From the NCBI GenBank assembly GCA_030445275.1, contig JAUCSE010000071.1, positions 1-41,931 on the forward strand: a DNA stretch of 41,931 nt, given 5' to 3'. Under the pieces are notes generated by a model. It had not been told where the DNA came from. It searched no databases and was given only the letters and a program-made list of their open reading frames with translations. Below, one piece after another: positions 33,525-41,825 of this stretch. The translations under genes and the position numbers were made by a program. This DNA is from Mucilaginibacter sp. Lineage in GTDB: Bacteria; Bacteroidota; Bacteroidia; Sphingobacteriales; Sphingobacteriaceae. Numbering within the stretch: position 1 is the stretch's first letter; every line of letters begins with the position of its first letter.

Positions 33525-33884
33525 ATGTCTGACGAAGCAATAGTAAAACGGTTAAAGGTAGTTGTGAAGGAGTACGGCGGTCAGCTGGGCCTTGCAGGGG
33601 CTATTGGCGTTGATCAGGGTTTTATTAGTAAAGTGATCAATCAAAAACAGGATATCAGCTATTATTTAATACGCAAGCTTTGCTTTCAACTCAAATATTC
33701 GCCCGAATGGCTTATCCTTGGAACGGGTGAGAAAAAAATCGACAAACCCGAATCGGCCAAATTGATTACCGAGATACAAATGATGCGTACTGAGGTTGAC
33801 ATTCTGCATGCCCGTATGCGCGCTTATGAAATGGAGATCAAGGAGTTACGTGACCAAGTGCACCATAGTAAAAAAGCTGGGTAG
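33525..33884 (+). CDS. HTH regulator with C-terminal coiled coil
   Basis: A 119-residue protein. An XRE-like helix-turn-helix (QLGLAGAIGVDQGFISKVIN) is followed by LKYSPEWLILGTGEKKI, a signature seen in Bacteroidota phage-type Cro/CI relatives, then a coiled coil (EVDILHARMRAYEMEIKELR). It probably acts as a dimeric DNA-binding regulator; the target is unknown. The region before it (33314-33524) has no gene. Confidence 0.8.
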   Translation: MSDEAIVKRLKVVVKEYGGQLGLAGAIGVDQGFISKVINQKQDISYYLIRKLCFQLKYSPEWLILGTGEKKIDKPESAKLITEIQMMRTEVDILHARMRAYEMEIKELRDQVHHSKKAG

Positions 33885-33970
33885 GGTGTAAGTAGAAATT
33901 AAAGAGGTGAAAATCAAAAAAGGCTTACTATTATAAAATAGAGCAGGCCTTAATATTTTCCTTTAAATTT

Positions 33971-36205
33971 TTATTTGCAATACCGGGTGGCTATTACTGC
34001 AGCATTTTGTGCACCCAGCTCAGTTGCTTTGTTAAAATCAGCGCATGCGCCAGATATTTCGTTCAGGGTTATTTTGGCTAATCCTCTTTGTAAATATGCT
34101 TCGGAGTTTTTAGCATCAAGATTGATGGCTGTAGCGCAATCATTAAGTGCGCCGGCGGCATCATTCAGACTGATTTTTAAACTGGCCAGATCAGTATAAA
34201 TAGCAGCGCCGTGGGTGCCAATTTTTAAAGCATTGGCAAAATCGTCTGATGCACCAGCCTCATCGCCCAGGTGATTTTTAGCGATGCTGCTGTGTGCATA
34301 CGCTTTTGAGTTATTAGCATTTATATAAATGGCATTATGAAAATCATCAGCCGCACCAGTATAATCTTTTAAAATCAGTTTAACATCGCCTCTGAATAAA
34401 AAGGTTTCGTCGTTAGAGTAAATGGAAACCGCTTTGTCCAGATCAGCCATGGCCGCTTTATAGTTTTTTAATTTGGCTTGAATATGACCCCGGTTTTGAT
34501 ATACCATTGCTGATGTATCAGATGTGGAGTCGATTTTTATGGCCGTACTAAAATCGGCCAATGCAGCGCTATTGTCTTCAAAAAAGGCATGCCCTAAACC
34601 GCGTTTTAGCAATAACGGAATGTTTTTAGGGGCTTTAACAAGCCCGGCATCATAATCGGCCATGGCACCTGTATGGTCGCCGGTAGCCGCTTTTGCTTCT
34701 CCTCTAAACAGATAAAAATCTGAGTTTGCAGGGTTTAGGGCGATAGCCGCTGTAAACAGTTGTATGCCTTTGCTGGTGTATTTAAAAAAGTTTGCCACTT
34801 TACCCAAACGCATGTAAATATCCTGACGCTGCGGCGAAAGTTCTATTAGTTTTTCAAAATCCTTTACCGCTCCGGCGGCATCATTTAGCTTGTTTTTTTC
34901 AATACCGCGGTTTAAATAAGCATAGGTATAATTAGGGTTTAACGCTATGGCTGTGGTGTAATCATTTATGGCAGCTTTCCTGTAGCCCATGTTACGGTAG
35001 GCATCACCGCGGGCTAGGTAGGCTTCCTCACTTTTAGTATTTATGTTAACGGCCAGCGTAAGATCGGTTATTACACCGGCAGTGTCCTCTAGCTGCATTT
35101 TTGCCCTGCTGCGGGTTATATAGGCCCTCTGGTTTTTAGGGTTTAACGCGATAGCTGTATCGGCATCAAATTTAGCCCCCTGGTTGTCATGAAGATCCAG
35201 TTTAAAGGCTGAACGGCGTTGATAGGCTTCGGGTTTTTTGGGATCAAGAGTAATTGACCTGTTCATATCGTCAATAGCTCCAGTATAGTCTTTCAGGTTG
35301 CCTTTAGCCAAAGCGCGATACAGGTATGCATCAGCATTTAACGGGTTTTGCGCAACTGCTTTATTAAAATGATCAAGAGCATCTTTACTGTTGCCTAAAT
35401 TATTCTGGGCATTGGCCAGGTAAAGGAACAGATTTTTAAGGTTGGGGTTTATTGCAGCAGCTTTTTGATAATCATCTATAGCACCTTTAAAATCGCCAAG
35501 GTTGCCTTTGGTGTTAGCGCGATAAAAATAGGCTTCAGCGTTTTGAGGGTTAAGCGCTAAAACAGTAGAATAATCGGCTATAGCTCCGCGTGAATCATTG
35601 ATACTTACTTTTGAGCCGGCACGGTATCTGTATAGCTCACTTTTTTGTGGGTTTAATTTTATAGCAGCGTTATAATCATCAACGGCACCGGCAAAATCAC
35701 CTTTATTGTTTTTGGCCAGGCCTCTGAGTTCATATAGTTCGGCATCATTGGCTGTAAGCTTTAAAGCCATGGTAAAATCGGCAATGGCTCCTGTATAATC
35801 TTCCATATTTGATTTTGCATTGCCGCGATAATGATACATTTTGGCATTTTGCGGCTCTAATGCAATCGCTTTGTTAAAATCGTCAATAGCGTTGCGATAA
35901 TCGCCTATATTGCTTTCGGCATTTGCCTTGTAATAATAAGCAGTGGCAAAATTGGGCTTAAGGTTTATTGTGCTGGTATAATCATCAATAGCAGCTTTAT
36001 CGTCTTTAAGATTACCATAAGCATTTGCCCTGTAAAAGTAAGCTTCACTATTTTTATCATTAAGTTGAATGGCCTGTGTAAAATCTTGTACAGCGCCTTT
36101 ATAATTTTTTGCGTTAACCCTGGTATTCCCGCTCTGGATATAGGTGTTTGCTGTTTGGGCAAATACTGATAAAGGGAAAAGGATAAGGAATAAGAAAAAT
36201 TTCAT
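33971..36205 (-). CDS. Exported protein with about 21 tandem TPR units
   Basis: A 744-residue protein. The signal peptide MKFFLFLILFPLSVFA is followed by about 21 contiguous 34-residue tetratricopeptide repeats of consensus type AEAYFYRANAKGNLGDYKGA (helix A) plus IDDFNKAIALNP (helix B). TPR superhelices bind peptides and scaffold complexes; this one is periplasmic or envelope-bound. Nothing else is fused. It is monocistronic with an AT-rich upstream region and no partner gene that would reveal its target. Confidence 0.92.
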   Translation of the reverse strand: MKFFLFLILFPLSVFAQTANTYIQSGNTRVNAKNYKGAVQDFTQAIQLNDKNSEAYFYRANAYGNLKDDKAAIDDYTSTINLKPNFATAYYYKANAESNIGDYRNAIDDFNKAIALEPQNAKMYHYRGNAKSNMEDYTGAIADFTMALKLTANDAELYELRGLAKNNKGDFAGAVDDYNAAIKLNPQKSELYRYRAGSKVSINDSRGAIADYSTVLALNPQNAEAYFYRANTKGNLGDFKGAIDDYQKAAAINPNLKNLFLYLANAQNNLGNSKDALDHFNKAVAQNPLNADAYLYRALAKGNLKDYTGAIDDMNRSITLDPKKPEAYQRRSAFKLDLHDNQGAKFDADTAIALNPKNQRAYITRSRAKMQLEDTAGVITDLTLAVNINTKSEEAYLARGDAYRNMGYRKAAINDYTTAIALNPNYTYAYLNRGIEKNKLNDAAGAVKDFEKLIELSPQRQDIYMRLGKVANFFKYTSKGIQLFTAAIALNPANSDFYLFRGEAKAATGDHTGAMADYDAGLVKAPKNIPLLLKRGLGHAFFEDNSAALADFSTAIKIDSTSDTSAMVYQNRGHIQAKLKNYKAAMADLDKAVSIYSNDETFLFRGDVKLILKDYTGAADDFHNAIYINANNSKAYAHSSIAKNHLGDEAGASDDFANALKIGTHGAAIYTDLASLKISLNDAAGALNDCATAINLDAKNSEAYLQRGLAKITLNEISGACADFNKATELGAQNAAVIATRYCK

Positions 36206-36402
36206 CTATAAGCAACAGTTAACAATACTGGTAAAAACCAATAGAGAGTAGCAAAGGCTATACCGGAAACAAAAGCACGGAAATTTTAACTAAAATGACT
36301 GTTTGAGATGATCAAAGGAAATCAACTGGGGTATAAAAACCCCATAATTAATAGTATTTGCTAAAGTGGTATAGTGAACTATAGAGCCGGAAGAATATTA
36401 TT

Positions 36403-36633
36403 CTAAGAGTACGAGGCCTCGTTGGTTTTATCTGTATGGTTTTGGTTTCGTTTCTTATTACGAGCTATAACAGCAGTGCAAATAAGGATGCAAAGAATCG
36501 CGGAAACTTCAATGGCTACATGCCCTAACGGAATATGGCCCTGATTCTTTGATAATAAAATGCCTGCATCTGGCAGGAGCAACCCAAATAATGGGAAATA
36601 AAAGAACATTCTTAGTATTATTAACTTTTCCAT
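36403..36633 (-). CDS. Small two-helix membrane protein, paralogue of 38521-38769
   Basis: 76 residues from M5 of the longer frame (ATG at 36633). MEKLIILRMFFYFPLFGLLL and a second hydrophobic segment (VAIEVSAILCILICTAVIA) with a basic tail predict two membrane helices. It shares FPLFGxLLPD, an IP.H spacing and ICTA with the protein at 38521. No family name known. Confidence 0.65.
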   Translation of the reverse strand: MEKLIILRMFFYFPLFGLLLPDAGILLSKNQGHIPLGHVAIEVSAILCILICTAVIARNKKRNQNHTDKTNEASYS

Positions 36634-36905
36634 AACTGTTAACATTTAGTGTGATAATGTTAAAACAAGCATGATATCATTGCTATTTAAACAAACCAAT
36701 GCTTTGATACTACAAAGCAGGGGAGGGGATTGTTTTATTTTATTTTTTATTTCTGTGATTGGTTTTGTTTGAGGGTATCAATTTTAAAAACAAATTGAAC
36801 TGGTACGAATAGACGCTGAACAAACTATTTGAATAAAAGGTGCCTGGTATAAAGACCTTCAATTTTGTTAAAAATGTGAACCACATAGAAAAATCCGAAA
36901 ATAAA

Positions 36906-36937
36906 TTTGTTAATGAATGAACGCTCACTTATATTTG
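36906..36937 (+). promoter_or_regulatory. Promoter and operator of the TetR gene
   Basis: TTTG (36906-36909), a 20-nt spacer and TATATTTG (36930-36937) form a consensus Bacteroidota promoter. Inside the spacer lies AATGAACGCTC (36916-36926), repeated in inverse orientation at 37561-37571, so TetR probably represses itself here. The rest of 36646-36905 shows no gene. Confidence 0.75.
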
Positions 36938-36947
36938 TATTATAATT

Positions 36948-37538
36948 ATGAGACCACGCGACGAAAATAAAGAACTGTTGATACGCCAGAAAGCTATTGA
37001 AATGATAGTGAAAGATGGCCTGGATGGATTTGGGGTTAATAAACTGGCCAGAGCAGCAAGCGTATCGCCGGCTACCATATATATATATTATAAGGATAAG
37101 GAAGATTTGATCATACAGTTATGTATTGATGTAGCCCGTAAAATGTTTGAGTCGAGTCTTAAGGATTTTTCGCCTGAGATGGATTTTGCTATCGGCCTTA
37201 AAATACAATGGAAAAACCGGATGAGTTACTTTATAAATTTCCCCATTGAAATGGAGTTTATTGAAATTATGCGGTATACCCATTATTATGATGAGGTAAG
37301 CAAGGTACTTACTAATAGATTTGGTGCGGTTTTAGGACCATTTATGGAAAGTTCAATTAAAAAAAAGCAATTGATCCCATTACCTTTTGAAGTATACTGG
37401 TCTATCGCTTTTGCGCCTATGTATCAATTGATAAAATATCATAACCAGGGAAGCAGCCATGTAAACAGCAGTTTTAAGCTAAATGATGAAATACTGATGC
37501 AAACGCTGGAACTGGTTTTAAAAGCCCTTAAACCTTAA
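36948..37538 (+). CDS. TetR-family transcriptional regulator
   Basis: A 196-residue protein. The N-terminal helix-turn-helix is typical: LIRQKAIEMIVKDGLDGFGV, NKLARAASVSPATIYIYYKD, KEDLIIQLC. The C-terminal ligand domain is aromatic and has no named type. Its own promoter and that of the VOC gene 52 bp downstream share the AATGAACGCTC site, so it should autoregulate and control the VOC/YciI genes. The inducer is unknown; the enzymes suggest a reactive small molecule. Confidence 0.92.
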   Translation: MRPRDENKELLIRQKAIEMIVKDGLDGFGVNKLARAASVSPATIYIYYKDKEDLIIQLCIDVARKMFESSLKDFSPEMDFAIGLKIQWKNRMSYFINFPIEMEFIEIMRYTHYYDEVSKVLTNRFGAVLGPFMESSIKKKQLIPLPFEVYWSIAFAPMYQLIKYHNQGSSHVNSSFKLNDEILMQTLELVLKALKP

Positions 37539-37560
37539 AAAATTTAACTAAATAGTTGAC

Positions 37561-37571
37561 GAGCGTTCATT
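37561..37571. promoter_or_regulatory. Second TetR operator, before the VOC gene
   Basis: GAGCGTTCATT is the exact reverse complement of 36916-36926; with flanks the match is 14 of 15. It lies 19 bp before the ATG at 37590. Confidence 0.7.
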
Positions 37572-37589
37572 TATTATAATATTAAACTT

Positions 37590-37958
37590 ATGAAACTTAA
37601 CCATATTAACCTGTCCGTATCTGATGTAGCTGCCAGCGTCAGATTTTTTGAACAATACTTTTACTTTAAATGTATTGAAACAAAGGGGGATAACTTACTG
37701 GCGGTTTTACAGGGAACTGATAATTTTACCCTGGTACTAATGGCCAGCAGCTTTAACCGGAATGGTAACACCACTTATCCGGATGCATTTCACATTGGAT
37801 TTTTTGTTGATGGCCGTGAACAGGTAACCGATTTATATAACCGCCTTGTTGCGGGAGGTATTGCCACAGAACATCCTCCGGGAAGTATGAGGGGCAGCTA
37901 TGGCTTTTACTTTAATGCTCCCGGTAATCTGCTTACTGAAATTACCTGTCAAGTGTAG
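37590..37958 (+). CDS. VOC-family (glyoxalase/bleomycin resistance) protein
   Basis: A 122-residue protein. The vicinal-oxygen-chelate fold is seen: LNHINLSVSDVAASVRFFEQ, a central AFHIGFFVDG strand and YGFYFNAPGNLLTEITCQ at the end. His5, His66 or so and Glu117 are candidate metal ligands. Members isomerise, cleave or sequester electrophiles and antibiotics. It follows tetR and precedes a YciI-like gene by 42 bp; its promoter carries the TetR site. Substrate unknown. Confidence 0.88.
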   Translation: MKLNHINLSVSDVAASVRFFEQYFYFKCIETKGDNLLAVLQGTDNFTLVLMASSFNRNGNTTYPDAFHIGFFVDGREQVTDLYNRLVAGGIATEHPPGSMRGSYGFYFNAPGNLLTEITCQV

Positions 37959-38000
37959 CAGTCCGTTAAAATTAAAACCAATATACAAATACCTTTACTT

Positions 38001-38282
38001 ATGATACCAGCATCAGCCTATAAAAACCCTCACCATGTAATGCTGCTTTTTGAAGAGAAAGAAGCAATTAATGATCAACAGCAATACATTACAGAGCATA
38101 TTAACTATTACGAAAATCTAAAGGGTGATGGTAAGGTATTAATGAGTGGTAATTTCTGGAACCAACCCTGTAATTTTGTTATTGTGCATGTATCATCAGA
38201 TACAGAGCTAGAGCAAATTATTAATAATGATCCGGCTATACGCCATAATATGCTTGAATTGGTTAGCGCAATGCCTTTTTAA
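38001..38282 (+). CDS. YciI-like/DUF family protein
   Basis: A 93-residue protein. HHVMLLFEEKEAINDQQQYI, a central helix and GKVLMSGNFWNQPCNFVIVH with ASDTELEQIINNDPAIRHNM fit the dimeric ferredoxin-like YciI fold (DP before the last strand). Members are poorly understood and often sit beside oxidative or degradative enzymes. It is probably co-transcribed with the VOC gene. An AT-rich gap (38283-38520) follows, with no gene. Confidence 0.75.
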   Translation: MIPASAYKNPHHVMLLFEEKEAINDQQQYITEHINYYENLKGDGKVLMSGNFWNQPCNFVIVHVSSDTELEQIINNDPAIRHNMLELVSAMPF

Positions 38283-38520
38283 TCTTATGTTCATGGTTAT
38301 TTTATGGTATTATATTGTTTTATGGTTGATAAAACGTTTTATGATTTTATTGTTTTGGCAAAACAGAGCCTATAATTAGCTATGAAATTAAGAAAATTGC
38401 AATTTATTTAAGATAAGATTATTATTATTAACTTTTCGGAATATTATTTTACTTTTTAAGCAAAATAATTTGCATTATATTCCTAAAAGGTGTAATTTGG
38501 TCGTATTAAAATAGTTGGAT

Positions 38521-38769
38521 ATGGAAGAATTAGCAATTTTCAGGATCTTTTCGAGTTTCCCATTATTTGGCATATTACTGCCAGATCTTTCTTCGCTTTT
38601 TACCTATCCCATTAAGGGAATACCTGAAGCCCATATATATGTAGAAGGGTTTCTATTATTAAGTGTGATTATTTGCACGGCAGGTATTTGGTACCACGAA
38701 AAACAAATGAAGGTCAATAATGTGAACGTGGCAGGCGTAAATCAACAGTTGCCTTCTGCAGGTATTTAA
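38521..38769 (+). CDS. Small two-helix membrane protein, paralogue of 36403-36633
   Basis: 82 residues from the ATG at 38521 (a TTG at 38515 adds two). MEELAIFRIFSSFPLFGILL and VEGFLLLSVIICTAGIW are the two predicted membrane helices. It aligns without gaps for most of its length with the protein at 36403: ME.L.I.R.F..FPLFG.LLPD and ICTA.I. The C-terminal tail is polar and unrelated. Confidence 0.65.
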   Translation: MEELAIFRIFSSFPLFGILLPDLSSLFTYPIKGIPEAHIYVEGFLLLSVIICTAGIWYHEKQMKVNNVNVAGVNQQLPSAGI

Positions 38770-38796
38770 GTTGATGTTTGAGATGTATTTACATGA

Positions 38797-38948
38797 GCCA
38801 ATTATAAACCAACTATAAGTTTGTATCAATTTAATACCCCTATGCCTGGTTTAGGTTTAAACCAGGCTTTATCTTGCCAATTGTAAACCAACTATAAATT
38901 TGCATCAATTTAATACCCCTATGCCTGGTTTAATTTTTTAAACCAGGC
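38797..38948. repeat. Tandem duplication of a terminator-bearing 79-bp unit
   Basis: Copies begin at 38797 and 38876 (79-bp period) and differ at only a few positions until the loop. Each starts GCCAATT, contains CCAACTATAA and TTTAATACCCCTATGCC, and ends in a hairpin with arm GCCTGGTTTA (38844-38867 and 38923-38948). It acts presumably as a double terminator of the small membrane gene. Confidence 0.8.
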
Positions 38949-39055
38949 TTTTTTACTTGCCTTTTGCTTTTAGAATTGTTTGGTTAAATAAGGTTGCACA
39001 TATCAAATTGTTTAATATGTGGTTAATGAATAAAGTTTTTTTTACTTTTACTGAA

Positions 39056-39835
39056 ATGAACTTTAATCATCCTAATCCTGACAATCTGGGTGTTACGCTC
39101 TTTAACGCTTTTTCAAAAAAACATATACCCTTTTTTAAAAATGTATTTATTGGGGTTTTTGTATGTTTTTTTGGCACAGCTATGGCTCAACATCGCTCGC
39201 ATGAGGCCCTAACCTATGGTGGTGGTAGCAGCGGCGGCAGTAATTTTGAATCTGGTTATGCTATTTCATTGGGTGTTGGTTACGATCTCCCGCTTGGTTA
39301 CCTGAAAGATATTTATAAGCCAGGAGTTGCTTTTAATTTTGGAGTGATGCGCTTTATGGGCGATTTTACGTTGAGCCTTAACGCGGGTTATCACGCCTAT
39401 AAACCTAAGGACGATGCATTTGGAGCGGTTGAGATTACTGATAATTCGGAGAATGCCACAGCTACAGTCGAAAATATGAGTGCCATTCTGGGTAAGTTTA
39501 AAGTATATTCAGGATATGCAAGTATAGTTTATAATGTAAACATAGCCGAAGGCGCAAGGCTTTATGGTGGCGCAAACCTGGGAGGATATTATACCTATAA
39601 TATTGAACCTTATATTCTGGATAATGGTGATTATGGTTTTGCTGGCCAGCATGTAAGTAATTTTTATGTGGCCCCACGCCTCGGTGTTATTTTTGCGTTT
39701 ACTGACCATATAGGGTTAAGCCTGGAGTCGACCTATAATTTTTTTACACCAATAAATAAGTCAAAGTACAAAACCAGTTCCGGTACATTTTATACATCAG
39801 TGGCTGGTTTGGGATCTATAATTTATAAGTTTTAA
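39056..39835 (+). CDS. Outer-membrane beta-barrel protein
   Basis: 259 residues from the ATG at 39056; ATGs at 39017-39026 are alternatives. A hydrophobic signal segment (FFKNVFIGVFVCFFGTAMAQ) is preceded by an unusually long N-terminus. The mature part is alternating beta strands (SGYAISLGVGYDLPLGYLKD, FYVAPRLGVIFAFTDHIGLS) and ends VAGLGSIIYKF with C-terminal Phe, an OmpA/OmpW-like barrel. No partner gene seen. Function unknown. Confidence 0.75.
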   Translation: MNFNHPNPDNLGVTLFNAFSKKHIPFFKNVFIGVFVCFFGTAMAQHRSHEALTYGGGSSGGSNFESGYAISLGVGYDLPLGYLKDIYKPGVAFNFGVMRFMGDFTLSLNAGYHAYKPKDDAFGAVEITDNSENATATVENMSAILGKFKVYSGYASIVYNVNIAEGARLYGGANLGGYYTYNIEPYILDNGDYGFAGQHVSNFYVAPRLGVIFAFTDHIGLSLESTYNFFTPINKSKYKTSSGTFYTSVAGLGSIIYKF

Positions 39836-39940
39836 TTATTAGGGTCATAACCGGCTATTGCTGTTTTTCGGGACTCAGGGAAGAAGGTAAGTGGGGGATT
39901 GCTCTAAAAATTCAACTTAATAAACTAAAAACGGTAATAA

Positions 39941-40768
39941 TCATCGCTTATTAAATGGTTGTTCAAAAAAGTTATCTACCGTTTTATTAAACTCATCCCT
40001 GTGTTCAATCAATGTGGGATGGCCTGAGTTAGGTACTATCCACAAATAAGCTTTGGGGATGTTTTGTGAAATAAGTACGGTATGCTCAGTAGGGATCAGG
40101 TCATGATCGCCGGCTATAATAAGCGATGGGCATCTGATTGCTTTTAATGCCGTGAGTTTAATGTTCGGCTGAAACCAATCGAGCAGAAAGACCTTCCAAT
40201 CGTTTTTTTCCTTTGCTGTTTTAAATACAGTATTCTTTTTAGCATTGTAATCAATTTGTTCCTGTTTCCAGTATGATGGAATAATACCGGTAGAATCAGG
40301 CCATAAATTGGCACCGGTTGAGGCCAGTTTGATCACCTTATTCGGATGGCGCATAGCCAGTTCAATAGCGTTTATACCGCCATCACTCCAGCCAATAACA
40401 TATGCCGAATCGATATGCATAGCATCAAGAAGACCGGCAAAATCATCAGCCATCATTTCAAAACTTAGTGAATCACGATCATCGCGCGATTTGCCGTGTG
40501 CGCGGCTATCTACAGCAATTACTTTATATTTTTTAGCAAAGTAGGGTATGGTTTTTGAAAAATTGCTCAAGCTGCCGCCGTTGCCATGTATCAGCAACAG
40601 GGGTTTTCCTGCACCGTAAACCTCGGTGTATAGCTTTATGCCTCGTATATTATAGTATTTACCGACTGCAGCATTATTGCCGTAGGGAATGGTTTTCTGC
40701 TGGCAATTGCCGGCCTGTACCAAAATTATACCCATAAACAATAAGAACAATGATTTCAGGATTGACAT
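39941..40768 (-). CDS. Alpha/beta hydrolase, exported
   Basis: A 275-residue protein. Signal sequence MSILKSLFLLFMGIILVQAG with Cys22 as a possible lipidation site. The hydrolase core: LLLIHGNGGS (oxyanion region, 58-67), VIAVDSRAHGKS, the nucleophile elbow GWSDGG with Ser128, catalytic Asp in AGDHDLIP (221-223) and His250 in NSGHPT. It is the esterase or haloperoxidase type; substrate unknown. Expected in the periplasm or envelope. Divergent from the amidase. Confidence 0.9.
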   Translation of the reverse strand: MSILKSLFLLFMGIILVQAGNCQQKTIPYGNNAAVGKYYNIRGIKLYTEVYGAGKPLLLIHGNGGSLSNFSKTIPYFAKKYKVIAVDSRAHGKSRDDRDSLSFEMMADDFAGLLDAMHIDSAYVIGWSDGGINAIELAMRHPNKVIKLASTGANLWPDSTGIIPSYWKQEQIDYNAKKNTVFKTAKEKNDWKVFLLDWFQPNIKLTALKAIRCPSLIIAGDHDLIPTEHTVLISQNIPKAYLWIVPNSGHPTLIEHRDEFNKTVDNFFEQPFNKR

Positions 40769-40951
40769 AAAAATTAAGAATTATTGATGAAATTAAAAGC
40801 TAATATATAATTTATAGGTAAACACGCATGCTAACATGCTAACTAATATTACCTTTGCAATATTAATTAAAGCTATATACATAAAACAATATCACAGATA
40901 AATATATTTTTGGTAGCCTGTTTTTAATACCAGTATCAACCTTATTTTTTC

Positions 40952-41779
40952 ATGCCAGTCACTTGTTTAAAAAGTAATCATATAGTCGCCTTTCTTTTTT
41001 TTATTATCAGCCTGTTTAATGCCGGTATTTCTTTTGCACAGCAGGATGTTGCAGGTACAACTATTGCCAGTAGTTTTAAATTTAAAACAGTAATTATTGA
41101 TGCCGGGCATGGTGGTAAAGACCCAGGTGCACACGGAGCTTATTCTAAAGAAAAAAATGTAGCGCTTAGTATTGCCAAAAAGCTGCGCGACTTAATAAAT
41201 GATGAAATGAGTGGCATTAAGGTAGTGATGACCCGTAGTACCGATGTTTTTATTGAGCTGCATAAGCGTACAGATATAGCCAATGATAATAAAGGCAATC
41301 TGTTCATTTCTATACATTGCAATTCATCACCGCAGCGTAAAAGCACTGAACGGGGATCTTTACTACTTGTATATGGTTTTCATCGCAGTGAAGAACAACG
41401 TGAGGCCCTGCGCGAAAATGCTTCCATCTATATTGAAAAGGATTATAAAGATAAATATAATGGTTATGGGACTGATGCCGTTGTAAATACCATTGTGCTT
41501 AATGCTTTTCAGCAAAAATACCGCAAACAAAGCATCCAGTTTGGCGATTTGGTAAATCGTGAATTTAAAAAAACGGATGGCCGCCACAGCCTTGGTGTAA
41601 AAGAGCAGGGGGTACTGGTGCTTGCGCAAAGTGGTATGCCGGCTGTATTGGTTGAAACAGGGTTTATCAATAATCCGGCTGATGAGGATTACTTAAATTC
41701 AAGTGAGGGTCAAAATGCAGTTGCCCGGTCAATATTAAGAGCGCTAAAGCAATACCGAAATAATTTGGAAGGTAGATAA
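40952..41779 (+). CDS. N-acetylmuramoyl-L-alanine amidase (Amidase_3)
   Basis: A 275-residue protein. Signal peptide (1-29, ending SFAQ). The zinc enzyme is complete: His53 in IIDAGHGGKDPG, Glu67 in SKEKNVAL, His122 in FISIHCNSSP and catalytic Glu235 in LVETGFINN. It cuts the amide bond between N-acetylmuramic acid and the stem peptide, typically for cell separation. No LysM or AMIN domain is attached. The stop codon abuts a perfect palindromic terminator. Confidence 0.95.
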   Translation: MPVTCLKSNHIVAFLFFIISLFNAGISFAQQDVAGTTIASSFKFKTVIIDAGHGGKDPGAHGAYSKEKNVALSIAKKLRDLINDEMSGIKVVMTRSTDVFIELHKRTDIANDNKGNLFISIHCNSSPQRKSTERGSLLLVYGFHRSEEQREALRENASIYIEKDYKDKYNGYGTDAVVNTIVLNAFQQKYRKQSIQFGDLVNREFKKTDGRHSLGVKEQGVLVLAQSGMPAVLVETGFINNPADEDYLNSSEGQNAVARSILRALKQYRNNLEGR

Positions 41780-41825
41780 GGCTAAAACAACAAAAGCGGG
41801 CATGCCCGCTTTTGTTGTTTTAGCC
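41780..41825. terminator. 46-bp perfect palindrome ending the amidase transcript
   Basis: 41780-41825 is its own reverse complement (23-nt arms, first arm starting GGCTAAAACAACAAAAGCGG). It begins at the base after the TAA and would fold into a very long stem. Its 3' arm ends in TTTAGCC, the unit of the array that follows. Confidence 0.85.

Noticed and set aside
36740..36928. 62-residue minus-strand frame
   Set aside because: Antisense to the TetR promoter region, Phe- and Asn-rich, no start signal.
38957..39055. Extended start (TTG) of the outer-membrane barrel gene
   Set aside because: It would put about 33 extra residues before an already long leader; internal ATGs are more credible.
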